A DNA stretch of 64,000 nt from Microbacterium sp. SS28 (GTDB taxonomy: Bacteria > Actinomycetota > Actinomycetes > Actinomycetales > Microbacteriaceae). Under the pieces are notes generated by a model. That model did not search any database, was not told where the DNA came from, and saw only the letters and a program-made list of their open reading frames with translations. Below, piece by piece: positions 25,340 through 34,351 of the stretch (positions are counted from its first letter, which is position 1; every line of letters begins with the position of its first letter). A program made the translations under genes and the position numbers. The DNA is taken from the NCBI RefSeq assembly GCF_022761035.1, contig NZ_JAKWJP010000003.1, forward strand, positions 186,001 to 250,000. Reading direction: 5' to 3'.

Positions 25340-26371
25340 GTGGCGCGATATCTCGGCAGGCGACTGCTGCAGGCGGTGGGGGTGCTGTGGGCTGCCTACA
25401 CCGTCTCGTTCCTCGTGCTCTACGCGCTGCCCGCCGACCCCGTGCAGCTGCTCGCGGGCGGCGACGCCAACGACATCTCGCCCGAGCAGCTCGCCGACCT
25501 GCGCGCGCGGTTCGGCCTCGACCAGCCGCTCATCGTGCAGTACTTCACGCAGCTCGCGAACGTCCTGCGCGGCGACCTCGGCACCTCGATCGTGACGGGT
25601 CGTCCCGTCACCGAGATCCTCGGCGAGGCGATCCCGCCGACGCTGCAGATCGCGGCCGTCGGCTTCGCGCTCGCCGTGATCTTCGGCGGGGGCATCGCCT
25701 TCTTCGCGACCTACACGCGCAGCCGCACGCTCTCGGACTTCCTCATCGGGCTGCCGCCGCTCGGCGTCGCGGTCCCCTCGTTCTGGCTCGGGCTGCTGCT
25801 CATCCAGTGGTTCTCGTTCTCGCTCCCGCTCTTCCCGGCGGTCGGCGACGGGGGACCGCTCGCGATCGTGCTGCCCGCCATCACCCTCGCGGTGCCGACC
25901 GGCGCGACGATCGCCCAGCTGCTGACGAAGAGCCTCGACACGACGCTGCGCGAGCCCTACATCGACACGGCGTGGGCCAAGGGCGCGCGCCGCCCGCGCG
26001 TGCACCTGCGGCACGCGCTGCGCAACGCGGCCCTCCCCGCGATCACGATGACGGGCCTCGTGATCGGCCAGCTGCTCTCGGGCACGGTCGTGACCGAGAC
26101 GGTCTTCTCCCGTCCCGGGGTCGGCCGCGTCACGGCCGCCGCCGTGCAGCAGCAGGACATCCCCGTCGTGCAGGGCGTCGTGCTGTTCGCCGCGACGGTC
26201 TTCGTGATCGCCAACCTCGTCGTCGACCTCGTCTACCCGCTGCTGGATCCGCGCATCGTGCTGAACGCGGCACCCCGCCGGCGATCGGCGCGCGGTACGC
26301 AGTCGACGGATGCCGCTCCCGCCGACGAGACAGACGAGCGCGTGCTCGAACCCGCGGGAGGAACCCGATGA
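25340..26371 (+). CDS. ABC transporter permease, DppB type
   Basis: 343 residues, GTG start: ARYLGRRLLQAVGVLWAAYT, ALPADPVQLLAGGDAND, FGLDQPLIVQYFTQLANVL, RGDLGTSIVTGRPVTEI. The coupling loop is around DTAWAKGARRPRVHLRHALR, and FSRPGVGRVTAAAVQQQDIP is the usual ending motif. A basic tail of about 40 residues follows. It opens a tightly overlapped operon (ATGA to the next permease) that continues through the receptor gene into luciferase-like monooxygenases. Unusually, the permease precedes the receptor. Confidence 0.9.
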   Translation: MARYLGRRLLQAVGVLWAAYTVSFLVLYALPADPVQLLAGGDANDISPEQLADLRARFGLDQPLIVQYFTQLANVLRGDLGTSIVTGRPVTEILGEAIPPTLQIAAVGFALAVIFGGGIAFFATYTRSRTLSDFLIGLPPLGVAVPSFWLGLLLIQWFSFSLPLFPAVGDGGPLAIVLPAITLAVPTGATIAQLLTKSLDTTLREPYIDTAWAKGARRPRVHLRHALRNAALPAITMTGLVIGQLLSGTVVTETVFSRPGVGRVTAAAVQQQDIPVVQGVVLFAATVFVIANLVVDLVYPLLDPRIVLNAAPRRRSARGTQSTDAAPADETDERVLEPAGGTR

Positions 26372-27300
26372 GCGAGACCACCGCCCTCCTGCCTGACACG
26401 TCGACGCACTCGGCCGACCCCTTCGCACAGACGGCGCAGGACCGCTTCGAGGATGCCGTCGCCGATCGTACGCGCGCCCGAGCCCGCCGCGTGCTCGAGC
26501 CGCTGCGCCGCCCCACGGTGCTGCTCTCGGCGCTCTGGCTCGTGCTCGTCGCGGTCGCGGCGCTCTGGCCGTGGCTGCTCGCGCCGGGCGATCCCTTCCT
26601 CGGCGTGCCGGCCGACAAGCTGCAGCCGCCCTCGGCGGAGCACTGGTTCGGCACCGACCAGATCGGGCGCGACCTCTACACGCGCGTCGTGCACGGCGCC
26701 GCACTGACCCTCTCGGCGGCCGCGATCGCGGTGGGCGTCGGCATCGTCGTCGGAGCCGTGCTGGGCCTCATCGCGGGGTTCACGGGCGGACGCGTCGACG
26801 AGCTCATCATGCGCGGCGCGGATGTGCTGCTCGCGATCCCCGGACTCCTGCTGTCGCTCGCGATCATCACGGCCCTCGGCTTCGGGACGGTCAACGTCGC
26901 GATCGCGGTCGGCGCCGCGAGCGTCGCATCCGTCGCCCGGATCATGCGCGCCGAAGTGCTCCGCGTGCGCTCGGCACCGTACGTCGAGGCGGCGTACGCC
27001 TCGGGCAACCGCACTGTGCGCGTCCTCACGCGCCACGTGCTGCCCAACGCCGCGGGGCCCGTGCTCGTCCTCGCGGTGCTCGAGCTCGGGGGAGCGATCC
27101 TGGCCGTCTCGGCCCTGAGCTTCCTCGGCTACGGCGCGCAGCCGCCGCTCGCCGAGTGGGGCTCGCTCGTCGCGGCGGGTCGCGACTACCTGCGCTACGC
27201 GTGGTGGCTCACGACCTTCCCCGGCATCGTCATCGCCCTCACAGTGCTCGCCGCGAACCGCCTCTCGCGCGCGCTCGACACCGATCGGAGCAGCCGATGA
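26368..27300 (+). CDS. ABC transporter permease, DppC type
   Basis: 310 residues. After a polar N-terminus of about 45 residues comes LRRPTVLLSALWLVLVAVAA, then the family marker HWFGTDQIGRDLYTRVVHGA. The helices include LLAIPGLLLSLAIITALGFG, and the coupling loop is EAAYASGNRTVRVLTRHVLP. SFLGYGAQPPLAEWGSLVAA closes the conserved part. It overlaps the upstream permease and the downstream ATPase by ATGA. It pairs with the DppB-type subunit to form the channel. Confidence 0.92.
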   Translation: MSETTALLPDTSTHSADPFAQTAQDRFEDAVADRTRARARRVLEPLRRPTVLLSALWLVLVAVAALWPWLLAPGDPFLGVPADKLQPPSAEHWFGTDQIGRDLYTRVVHGAALTLSAAAIAVGVGIVVGAVLGLIAGFTGGRVDELIMRGADVLLAIPGLLLSLAIITALGFGTVNVAIAVGAASVASVARIMRAEVLRVRSAPYVEAAYASGNRTVRVLTRHVLPNAAGPVLVLAVLELGGAILAVSALSFLGYGAQPPLAEWGSLVAAGRDYLRYAWWLTTFPGIVIALTVLAANRLSRALDTDRSSR

Positions 27301-28973
27301 CCGCCCCCGTCCTCGAGGTCGACGACCTCTCGGTCTTCTACCTCACGCCTCGCGGACCCGTCGCCGCCGTGCAGGAGGTCTCGTTCCAGGTCGCGCCCGG
27401 CGAGACGCTCGCGATCGTCGGCGAGTCCGGCTCGGGCAAGTCGACGACGGCGCACGCCGTCGCGCGCCTGCTCCCCGCGACGGCGCGCATCCCGTCCGGG
27501 CGCGTTTCGCTCGGCGCGCTCGACCTCGCGACCGCGACGGCCGACGAGCTCTCGGGCATCCGCGGGCGTCAGATCGGCCTCGTGCCGCAGGATCCCACCG
27601 TGAGCCTCAACCCCGTCGTGCGGATCGGCGCGCAGGTCGCCGAGGTGCTCCTGATCCACGGGCTGGCCGATCGCCGCACGGCGTGGGACCGCGCCGTCGA
27701 GGCGCTCGCGGAGGCCGGCATCCCCGACCCCGCCGTCCGCGCGCGGCAGTATCCGCACGAGCTTTCGGGCGGCATGCGCCAGCGCGTGCTCATCGCGACG
27801 GCGCTCATCGGCCGCCCCGATCTGCTCATCGCCGACGAGCCCACGAGCGCCCTCGACGTCACGGTGCAGCGCCAGATCCTCGACCAGCTCGACCGTCTCA
27901 AGGCCGACCGCAACACGGCGATCCTGCTCATCACGCACGACCTCGGCGTCGCGGCGGACCGCGCCGACCGCGTCCTCGTCATGCACCGCGGCCGCGTCGT
28001 CGAACACGGCACGCCCGCCCAGGTGCTCGGCGACCCGCAGGACCCGTACACGCGCCGGCTCATCGCGGCGGCGCCGAGCCTCAGTGCACGGCGGGGAGCG
28101 GCATCCCTCCTGTCCACGGTCCGTTCCTCGGAACTCGACACGGGTGCGCCCGTCCTGGAGGTGCGCGACCTCGTCAAGGAGTTCACGCTGCCGCGGGGGT
28201 CGGCGCAGGCCGTGCAGCGCGCCGTCGACGGCGTCTCCTTCCAGATCCCGGGCGGCACGACGCTCGCCCTCGTGGGCGAGTCCGGCTCGGGCAAGACGAC
28301 GACGGCGCGGCTCGCGCTGCGCCTCGCCGAAGCGACCTCCGGCACGGTGCTGCTCGACGGCGACGACGTCACGACCGTGCGCGGCGCGCGCCTGCGCGCC
28401 CTGCGACGCCGCGTGCAGCTCGTGCAGCAGAACCCGTACGCGACGCTCAATCCGCGCCTGTCCGTCGAGCAGGTCATCACGGATCCGCTGCGCGCGTTCG
28501 GCGTCGGCGACCGCCGCGCGCGCAGCGCCCGCGCGGCGGAGCTGCTCGATCTCGTCGCGCTCCCCGTCTCGGCGCTCACGCGCCGCCCCGCCGAGCTCTC
28601 GGGCGGCCAGCGGCAGCGCGTCGCGATCGCGCGCGCCCTCGCCGTCTCGCCCGAGCTGCTCGTCCTCGACGAGCCCGTCTCGGCGCTCGACGTCTCGATC
28701 CAGCACCAGATCCTGAGCCTGCTCGTCACGCTGCAGCGCGAACTGGGCCTCACGTATCTGTTCATCTCGCACGATCTCGCGGTCGTCCGCCAGATCGCGC
28801 ACCGCGTCGCCGTCATGCGCACGGGCCGCATCGTCGAGGCAGGCGCCACCGGCGACGTCTTCGACGACCCGGCCGACGCCTACACGCGCGCACTCATCGA
28901 CGCGATCCCCGGCGGCCTGCGCCCCCTCGCCCCCACCACCCGAACCTCTGCACGGCAACAAGGAGCATCATGA
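27297..28973 (+). CDS. Duplicated ATP-binding protein (DppD-DppF fused) of the importer
   Basis: 558 residues containing two complete ATPase domains. Domain 1 has GESGSGKST (Walker A), VPQDPTVSLNP, LSGGMRQRVLIATAL and [12 protein letters not shown]. Domain 2 starts near residue 285 with VLEVRDLVKEFTL, followed by [36 protein letters not shown] and LLVLDEPVSALD. The Cys-rich oligopeptide motif is missing from both. Fused two-domain ATPases of this kind are common for peptide-type and glutathione-type importers. The operon therefore encodes a full transporter in three genes plus the receptor. Confidence 0.93.
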   Translation: MTAPVLEVDDLSVFYLTPRGPVAAVQEVSFQVAPGETLAIVGESGSGKSTTAHAVARLLPATARIPSGRVSLGALDLATATADELSGIRGRQIGLVPQDPTVSLNPVVRIGAQVAEVLLIHGLADRRTAWDRAVEALAEAGIPDPAVRARQYPHELSGGMRQRVLIATALIGRPDLLIADEPTSALDVTVQRQILDQLDRLKADRNTAILLITHDLGVAADRADRVLVMHRGRVVEHGTPAQVLGDPQDPYTRRLIAAAPSLSARRGAASLLSTVRSSELDTGAPVLEVRDLVKEFTLPRGSAQAVQRAVDGVSFQIPGGTTLALVGESGSGKTTTARLALRLAEATSGTVLLDGDDVTTVRGARLRALRRRVQLVQQNPYATLNPRLSVEQVITDPLRAFGVGDRRARSARAAELLDLVALPVSALTRRPAELSGGQRQRVAIARALAVSPELLVLDEPVSALDVSIQHQILSLLVTLQRELGLTYLFISHDLAVVRQIAHRVAVMRTGRIVEAGATGDVFDDPADAYTRALIDAIPGGLRPLAPTTRTSARQQGAS

Positions 28974-30589
28974 GAACCCGCACCATCCTGGGCGCCGCCG
29001 CGGCGCTCACCACCGTCCTCGTCCTCACCTCATGCGCGGGCGGCGGCACGCAGACCGCCTCGACGACGACCGACGCCGACACGCCCGTCGACGGCGGCGA
29101 CCTCGTCTTCGCCGTCGCGAACGACCCGATCTCGCTCAACCCGTCGGGCTTCGGCTCGGGCAACGACACGTGGTACGTCACGCGCCAGCTCGTCGACTCG
29201 CTGCTGCACCAGGACCCCGAGACGAACGGCCTCGAGCCGTGGCTCGCCGAGTCCTACGAGGTGAACGACGACGCGACGGTCTTCACGTTCGACCTGCGCG
29301 ACGACGTGACCTTCTCGGACGGCACGCCGCTGACCGCCGAGTCGGTGAAGGCGACCTTCGACGACATCGTCGCGGCGGGCGCCCTGAGCAATGCGATCGG
29401 CTCTTTCGTCGGCTACGAGCAGACGGTCGTGGTCGACGACGACACCGCCGAGGTGCACTTCAAGAGCCCCAACGCGGCCTTCCCGCAGGCGACCTCGACG
29501 GTCGGCCTCGGCATCGTGGGCGACGCGACGCTCGCCGTCCCGTACGCCGACCGCGCCGACGGCGCGGCCGTCGTGGGCACGGGGCCCTTCACGCTCGACA
29601 CCTACACGAAGGACGTCTCGACGGTGCTCGCCCAGCGCGAGGACTACGCGTGGGCGCCGGCATCCCGTGGCAACGACGGCGCCGCGCACCTCGACAGCGT
29701 GACGTTCCAGGTCGTCCCCGAGGCGAGCGTGCGCACGGGCGGACTCGAGTCCGACCAGTTCGACGTCATCGGCGGGGTTCAGCCCAACGACGTTCCGGTC
29801 GTCGAGGCCGCGGGCCTGCCGCTCATCTCGCGCGCGAACCCCGGCATCAGCTTCGGCCTGACCTTCAACGAGTCGCGGCCCATCGTCTCGGACCCCGCCG
29901 TCCGCGAGGCCATCGCCTCGGCCGTCAACGCGCAGGAGGTGCGTGACACGTCGCTCAACGACCTCTTCAACGTCGGCACGAGCGTCCTCGCGAAGAACAC
30001 CCCCTCGTACGCCGACCAGAGCACGTACTTCGCGTTCGACGCCGAGAAGGCCGCCGAGCTGCTCGACGACGCGGGCTGGGAGGAGGGATCCGACGGCATC
30101 CGCGAGAAGGACGGCGAGCGCCTGTCGCTGCAGCTCATCTGGGTCACGAACTTCGGGCCCAACCAGACGAGCCTCGAGCTGATCCAGCAGCAGCTCAAGC
30201 AGGTCGGCATCGAGGTCGAGCTCTCGGGCAGCGTCGTGCCGGACTTCCTCGCGAAGCAGGATGCCGGCGAATGGGACATCACGTGGGGCAACCTCTCGCG
30301 TGCCGACGGCGACGTGCTGCGCACGCAGTTCTCGACGGCGACGACCAAGACACGCATCGACGACCCCGAGCTCGAGGCGCTGCTGCAGGCGCAGCTCGCC
30401 GAGCCCGACCCCGCGAAGCGCGACGCGATCCTGGCCGACGCGCAGGAGCGCATCGCGAGCCAGTACTACCAGATCCCCGTCCACGAGCTCACGTCGATCC
30501 TCGGCACGCGCGCCGACGTCCACGACGTCGTCTTCGGCGCCGACTCGCGCCTCGACTCGCTCGTGACGGCCTGGAAGGACGCCGAGTGA
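28970..30589 (+). CDS. ABC transporter substrate-binding lipoprotein, family 5
   Basis: 539 residues. MRTRTILGAAAALTTVL leads to the lipobox LTSCAGG (Cys about 21) and a Thr-rich linker. Family-5 features follow: DLVFAVANDPISLNPSGFGS, ETNGLEPWLAESYEVND, FSDGTPLTAESVKATFDD, GTGPFTLDTYTKD, DPAVREAIASAVNAQEVRDT. AAGGAGC precedes the ATG. Its stop overlaps the first monooxygenase gene by GTGA with no hairpin between, which ties receptor and oxygenase together. Its ligand may be an organosulfur or other compound oxidised by the downstream enzymes. Confidence 0.92.
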   Translation: MRTRTILGAAAALTTVLVLTSCAGGGTQTASTTTDADTPVDGGDLVFAVANDPISLNPSGFGSGNDTWYVTRQLVDSLLHQDPETNGLEPWLAESYEVNDDATVFTFDLRDDVTFSDGTPLTAESVKATFDDIVAAGALSNAIGSFVGYEQTVVVDDDTAEVHFKSPNAAFPQATSTVGLGIVGDATLAVPYADRADGAAVVGTGPFTLDTYTKDVSTVLAQREDYAWAPASRGNDGAAHLDSVTFQVVPEASVRTGGLESDQFDVIGGVQPNDVPVVEAAGLPLISRANPGISFGLTFNESRPIVSDPAVREAIASAVNAQEVRDTSLNDLFNVGTSVLAKNTPSYADQSTYFAFDAEKAAELLDDAGWEEGSDGIREKDGERLSLQLIWVTNFGPNQTSLELIQQQLKQVGIEVELSGSVVPDFLAKQDAGEWDITWGNLSRADGDVLRTQFSTATTKTRIDDPELEALLQAQLAEPDPAKRDAILADAQERIASQYYQIPVHELTSILGTRADVHDVVFGADSRLDSLVTAWKDAE

Positions 30590-31653
30590 CCGCGCGCCCG
30601 ACCCCGCTGATCCCGCGCGCGGGACTCGTCTTCGCCGGCAACCATCCCGAGGGCGATCCCCGCGCGGGCCTCGAGCAGGCGCTGCGGCTCTTCTCCTTCG
30701 CGGAGGAGCTCGGCTACGACGTCGCGGGCATCCGCCAGAGGCACCTCGAGCGGGGGGTCTCGTCGGCGCTGCCGTTCCTCGCGGCGGCGAGCCAGCGCAC
30801 CGATCGCATCCGCCTCGAGACCGACGTCGTGCCGCTCGGCTACGAGACGCCGTTCCGCCTCGCGGAGGACTTCGGCACCGTCGACGCCCTCTCGGGCGGC
30901 CGGGTCAACATCGGTATCTCGACGTCGGCGCCGCACGGCGACCTGCTCGCCTCGCTCGGCCGGCAGGACGCCGCGGTCGAGCCCTACGCGCTCATCGAAC
31001 GCTTCCTCGAGGCACTCGAGGGCGGACTCCTCGCCGACGAGCCGCTCTACACCCCGTACGGCCCGCAGCTGCCGCGGATCGAGCCGCACATCCCGGGGCT
31101 GCGCGACCGCGTGTGGCTCGGCGGCGGCTCCGAGCGCTCCGTCCGGTGGGCCGCGAAGCACGGGCTCAAGCTGCTGCTGGGCAACCTGAGCGACGCGGGC
31201 GGGCACGACAGCTTCGAGCCCGCGCAGCGCGCGCATCTCGACCTCTACTACGCGGAGTTCGCCGGCAGCGGCGAGCCCGCCGTGGGCGTCGAGCGGGTCG
31301 TCGTGCCCACGACGACCGCGACGGCCGAGCAGCGCGCGCACTACCTCGCCTACGCCGAGGCGCGCGAGGCCCGCACGTCGGCGCCCGGCGAGCTGGGCGG
31401 GCGGCGGATCGCGTTCCAGCGCGACCTCGTGGGCACGTCGGAAGAGATCGTCGAGCGCTTCCTCGACGATCCCTCGATCGACGGGCGCACCGAGCTGCGC
31501 GTCGCCCTGCCGTACGGCTTCGCCGAGGACGAGTACCGCCAGATCCTGTTCGACATCCGCGACACGGTCCTGCCGGCCCTCGGCTGGCAGCCCGGTTCCA
31601 CAGGGACGCCGGCCGCCGCCCGCTCGATCGTTACGGCGAATGAACCTGCGTGA
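30586..31653 (+). CDS. LLM-class flavin-dependent oxidoreductase 1 (luciferase-like)
   Basis: Cytoplasmic monooxygenase-type protein of 355 residues with a GTG start overlapping the receptor gene. The bacterial-luciferase TIM barrel is visible in AGLEQALRLFSFAEELGYDV, LPFLAAASQRTDRIRLETDV, PFRLAEDFGTVDALSGGRVN and IGISTSAPHG. Such enzymes use FMNH2 or F420 supplied by another protein; no flavin reductase gene is seen in the window. A 16-bp hairpin follows its stop. Its acyl or thio substrate is unknown. Confidence 0.88.
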   Translation: MTARPTPLIPRAGLVFAGNHPEGDPRAGLEQALRLFSFAEELGYDVAGIRQRHLERGVSSALPFLAAASQRTDRIRLETDVVPLGYETPFRLAEDFGTVDALSGGRVNIGISTSAPHGDLLASLGRQDAAVEPYALIERFLEALEGGLLADEPLYTPYGPQLPRIEPHIPGLRDRVWLGGGSERSVRWAAKHGLKLLLGNLSDAGGHDSFEPAQRAHLDLYYAEFAGSGEPAVGVERVVVPTTTATAEQRAHYLAYAEAREARTSAPGELGGRRIAFQRDLVGTSEEIVERFLDDPSIDGRTELRVALPYGFAEDEYRQILFDIRDTVLPALGWQPGSTGTPAAARSIVTANEPA

Positions 31654-31665
31654 CCACCTTTGACG

Positions 31666-31702
31666 CACTCTCGCGCCCCGCCTTCCGCGGGGCGCGAGAG
31701 TG
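31666..31702 (+). terminator. Perfect 16-bp GC hairpin between monooxygenase genes
   Basis: CACTCTCGCGCCCCGC (31666-31681) pairs perfectly with GCGGGGCGCGAGAGTG (31687-31702) across CTTCC. There is no U-tract, and the next ribosome site (GGAGG) is only 15 bases on. It may be an RNA stability element or attenuator splitting the operon. Confidence 0.7.
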
Positions 31703-31726
31703 GCATCCGGACCACCTGGAGGACTC

Positions 31727-32947
31727 ATGACCACGAACGACGCACTTCGTCTCGGCATCGCGCTCGAGGGCGCGGGCTGGCACCCCGCCGCTTGGCGCGA
31801 GCCGTCCTCGCGACCGCTCGAGCTGTTCGCACCGCAGTACTGGACCGATCTGGCGCAGCTCGCGGACGCCGCGGGAATCGACTTCGCGACGATCGAGGAT
31901 TCCCTCGCGCTGCAGTCGAGCACGCCGTTCGGTCCCGACACCCGCATCGACGAGGTGCGCGGTCGCCTCGACGCCCTCCTCATCGCGGCGCGGCTCGCGC
32001 CCGTGACGGAGCGCATCGGGCTGATCCCGACCGTCACGACGACGCACACCGAGCCGTTCCACGTCTCGAAGGCCGTCGCGACGCTCGACTACGCGAGCCT
32101 CGGGCGCGCCGGATGGCAGCCCAAGGTCTCGGGGCGCTTCGACGAGGCGCGCCACACGGGCCGCCGCGACATCCCGTCGTTCGACGATCTGAACGACCCG
32201 CGCACCCGTGAGGCGATCGCGGAGCTCTTCGCCGAGGCGACCGACGTCGTCGAGGTCGTGCGCCGGCTCTGGGACAGCTGGGAGGACGACGCCGAGATCC
32301 GGGATGTCGCGACCGACCGGTTCCTCGACGCCGAGAAGCTGCACACCGTCGACTTCGACGGCGAGTGGTTCAGCGTGCGGGGCCCCTCCATCACGCCGCG
32401 CCCGCCGCAGGGTCAGCCCGTCGTCGCCGCCCTCGCGCACGCCGACCTGCCGTACCGCTTCGCGGCGACGTCGGCGGACCTCGTGTTCGTCACGCCGCGC
32501 GACCTCGACGACGCGCGCGCGATCCTCTCCGAGGTGCGCGCGATCGAGGCCGAGATCGAGCGCGACGGCGAGGCGCTGCGCGTCTACGCCGACATCGTGA
32601 CCTTCCTCGACGACTCCGCGGAGCGCGCCGTCGACCGCCTCGCGCGGCTCGACGCGCTCGGCCGCCCGCTCGCGTCGGACACCCGCGTCTTCACGGGCTC
32701 GGCCGACGAGCTCGCCGACCTCATCGCCGAGCTCGGCGACCTGGGCTACGCCGGCGTGCGCCTGCGCCCCGGCGTCGCGACCGACGACCTGCCGCGCATC
32801 GCGGACGACCTGCTGCCGATCCTGCGCAGCCGGTCGATCCTGGCTGCCGCCCCCGCCGCCGCCGGCCTCGCCGCGCCGACGTCGCTCCGCGAGCGCCTCG
32901 GCCTCCCCACGACCGTCCCCAACCGCTACGCGTCCGCGTCGGCCTGA
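31727..32947 (+). CDS. LLM-class flavin-dependent oxidoreductase 2 (NtaA/SnaA/DszA-like)
   Basis: 406 residues from the ATG at 31727, with GGAGG four bases upstream. LRLGIALEGAGWHPAAWREP, WTDLAQLADAAGIDFATIED and TEPFHVSKAVATLDYASLGR followed by AGWQPKVSG mark the branch related to nitrilotriacetate and sulfur-compound monooxygenases. VVRRLWDSWEDDAEIRD is typical of it. It sits between two other luciferase-like genes. Reduced flavin must come from elsewhere. Substrate unknown; C-S or C-N bond cleavage is characteristic of the branch. Confidence 0.88.
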   Translation: MTTNDALRLGIALEGAGWHPAAWREPSSRPLELFAPQYWTDLAQLADAAGIDFATIEDSLALQSSTPFGPDTRIDEVRGRLDALLIAARLAPVTERIGLIPTVTTTHTEPFHVSKAVATLDYASLGRAGWQPKVSGRFDEARHTGRRDIPSFDDLNDPRTREAIAELFAEATDVVEVVRRLWDSWEDDAEIRDVATDRFLDAEKLHTVDFDGEWFSVRGPSITPRPPQGQPVVAALAHADLPYRFAATSADLVFVTPRDLDDARAILSEVRAIEAEIERDGEALRVYADIVTFLDDSAERAVDRLARLDALGRPLASDTRVFTGSADELADLIAELGDLGYAGVRLRPGVATDDLPRIADDLLPILRSRSILAAAPAAAGLAAPTSLRERLGLPTTVPNRYASASA

Positions 32948-32970
32948 CCGCGCACTCCGAGGAGCAGAAC

Positions 32971-34341
32971 ATGAGCACGACACCGCGCAAGCAGATCATC
33001 CTCGCCGCCTACGTCGGCGGGGTCAACGAGCACACCCTGTGGGAGCACCCCGACGCGGGCAGCCAGATCGACTTCGCGTCGTTCCGCCACGTCGCCCAGA
33101 CCGCCGAGCGCGGCCGCTTCGACTACTTCTTCCTCGCCGAGGGGCTCGCGCTCCGCGAGCGCGCGGGACAGGTCTTCGACCATGACGTCGCGGGACGCCC
33201 CGACACGCTGCCCGTCCTCGCGGCGCTCGCCGGGGTGACCGAGCACATCGGGCTCATCGGCACGCTCAACGCGACCTTCAACGAGCCCTACGAGCTCGCA
33301 CGCCAGATCGCGAGCCTCGATCACCTGTCGGGCGGTCGCGCGGGATGGAACGTCGTGACGAGCTGGGACGCCTTCACGGGGCAGAACTTCCGCCGCGGCG
33401 GATTCCTCACGCGCGAGGAGCGCTACACGCGCGCCGAGGAGTTCGTCTCGACGGTGCGCGAGCTGTGGGACTCGTGGTCCGAGGACGCGATCGTCGCCGA
33501 CAAGCAGACGGGCGAGTTCCTCGTGGATGCCGCGGCCGGCGCCTTCTCGCACACGGGCGCGCAGTTCGACATCGAGGGGCGCTTCACGGTGCCGCGCAGC
33601 CCGCAGGGACGACCCGTCATCGTGCAGGCGGGCGTGTCGCCGCAGGGCCGCGACTTCGCTGCGGCGAACTCCGACCTCATCTTCTCGCCGTACTCGAAGC
33701 TGCCGGAGGCCGCCGACTTCTACCGCGACATCAAGTCGCGGGCGCGCGCGCACGGCCGCAACCCCGACGAGCTCAAGATCATCCCGGGTGCCGGCTTCGT
33801 GCTGGGCGACTCGCTCGCCGACGCGGAGGAGAAGGCGCGGCACATCCGCGACCAGCAGCTCACCGACCGCACGGTGCAGGTGATCTTCGAGCAGGTGTGG
33901 AACGTCGACCTGTCCGCCTACGACGTCGACGGCCCGCTTCCCGACATCGACCCCGACCCGCTGGCCGAGCCGATCATCCAGGGCCGCGCCTTCATCTACC
34001 AGGACCGGTTCGAGACGGCCCGCAAGTGGCGCGAGCTCGCCGAGGCGAAGGGCCTGAGCCTGCGCGGCGTCGCCGCCGAGATCTCGTCGCGCGCCGAGTT
34101 CATCGGCACGCCGCAGCAGATCGCCGACAAGCTCGACGACTTCATCCAGAACGACGGCGCCGACGGCGTCGTGCTCGGCGGGCACCACACGCCCGGCGGC
34201 ATCGACGAGTTCGTCGACAAGGTCGTCCCGCTCCTGCAGGAGCGCGGATCGCTGCGCACGGAGTACACGGGCTCGACGCTGCGCGAGAACCTCGGCCTGC
34301 CCGTTCCGGAACGTCGCGGCGCACTCGCCGCGACGGCGTGA
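32971..34341 (+). CDS. NtaA/SnaA/DszA-family flavin monooxygenase (LLM 3)
   Basis: 456 residues, the usual family length. RKQIILAAYVGGVNEHTLWE, then ASFRHVAQTAERGRFDYFFL, HIGLIGTLNATFNEPYELAR, ASLDHLSGGRAGWNVVTSWD and NFRRGGFLTREERYTRAEEF are diagnostic. RPVIVQAGVSPQGRDFAAAN is the conserved C-terminal barrel strand. GAGGAG precedes the ATG. Relatives include NtaA, DszA and Bacillus YtnJ/CmoJ, which cleave C-N or C-S bonds with FMNH2. Of the five luciferase-like proteins here this one has the clearest family assignment. Confidence 0.93.
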   Translation: MSTTPRKQIILAAYVGGVNEHTLWEHPDAGSQIDFASFRHVAQTAERGRFDYFFLAEGLALRERAGQVFDHDVAGRPDTLPVLAALAGVTEHIGLIGTLNATFNEPYELARQIASLDHLSGGRAGWNVVTSWDAFTGQNFRRGGFLTREERYTRAEEFVSTVRELWDSWSEDAIVADKQTGEFLVDAAAGAFSHTGAQFDIEGRFTVPRSPQGRPVIVQAGVSPQGRDFAAANSDLIFSPYSKLPEAADFYRDIKSRARAHGRNPDELKIIPGAGFVLGDSLADAEEKARHIRDQQLTDRTVQVIFEQVWNVDLSAYDVDGPLPDIDPDPLAEPIIQGRAFIYQDRFETARKWRELAEAKGLSLRGVAAEISSRAEFIGTPQQIADKLDDFIQNDGADGVVLGGHHTPGGIDEFVDKVVPLLQERGSLRTEYTGSTLRENLGLPVPERRGALAATA

Positions 34342-34351
34342 GGAGAGACGC

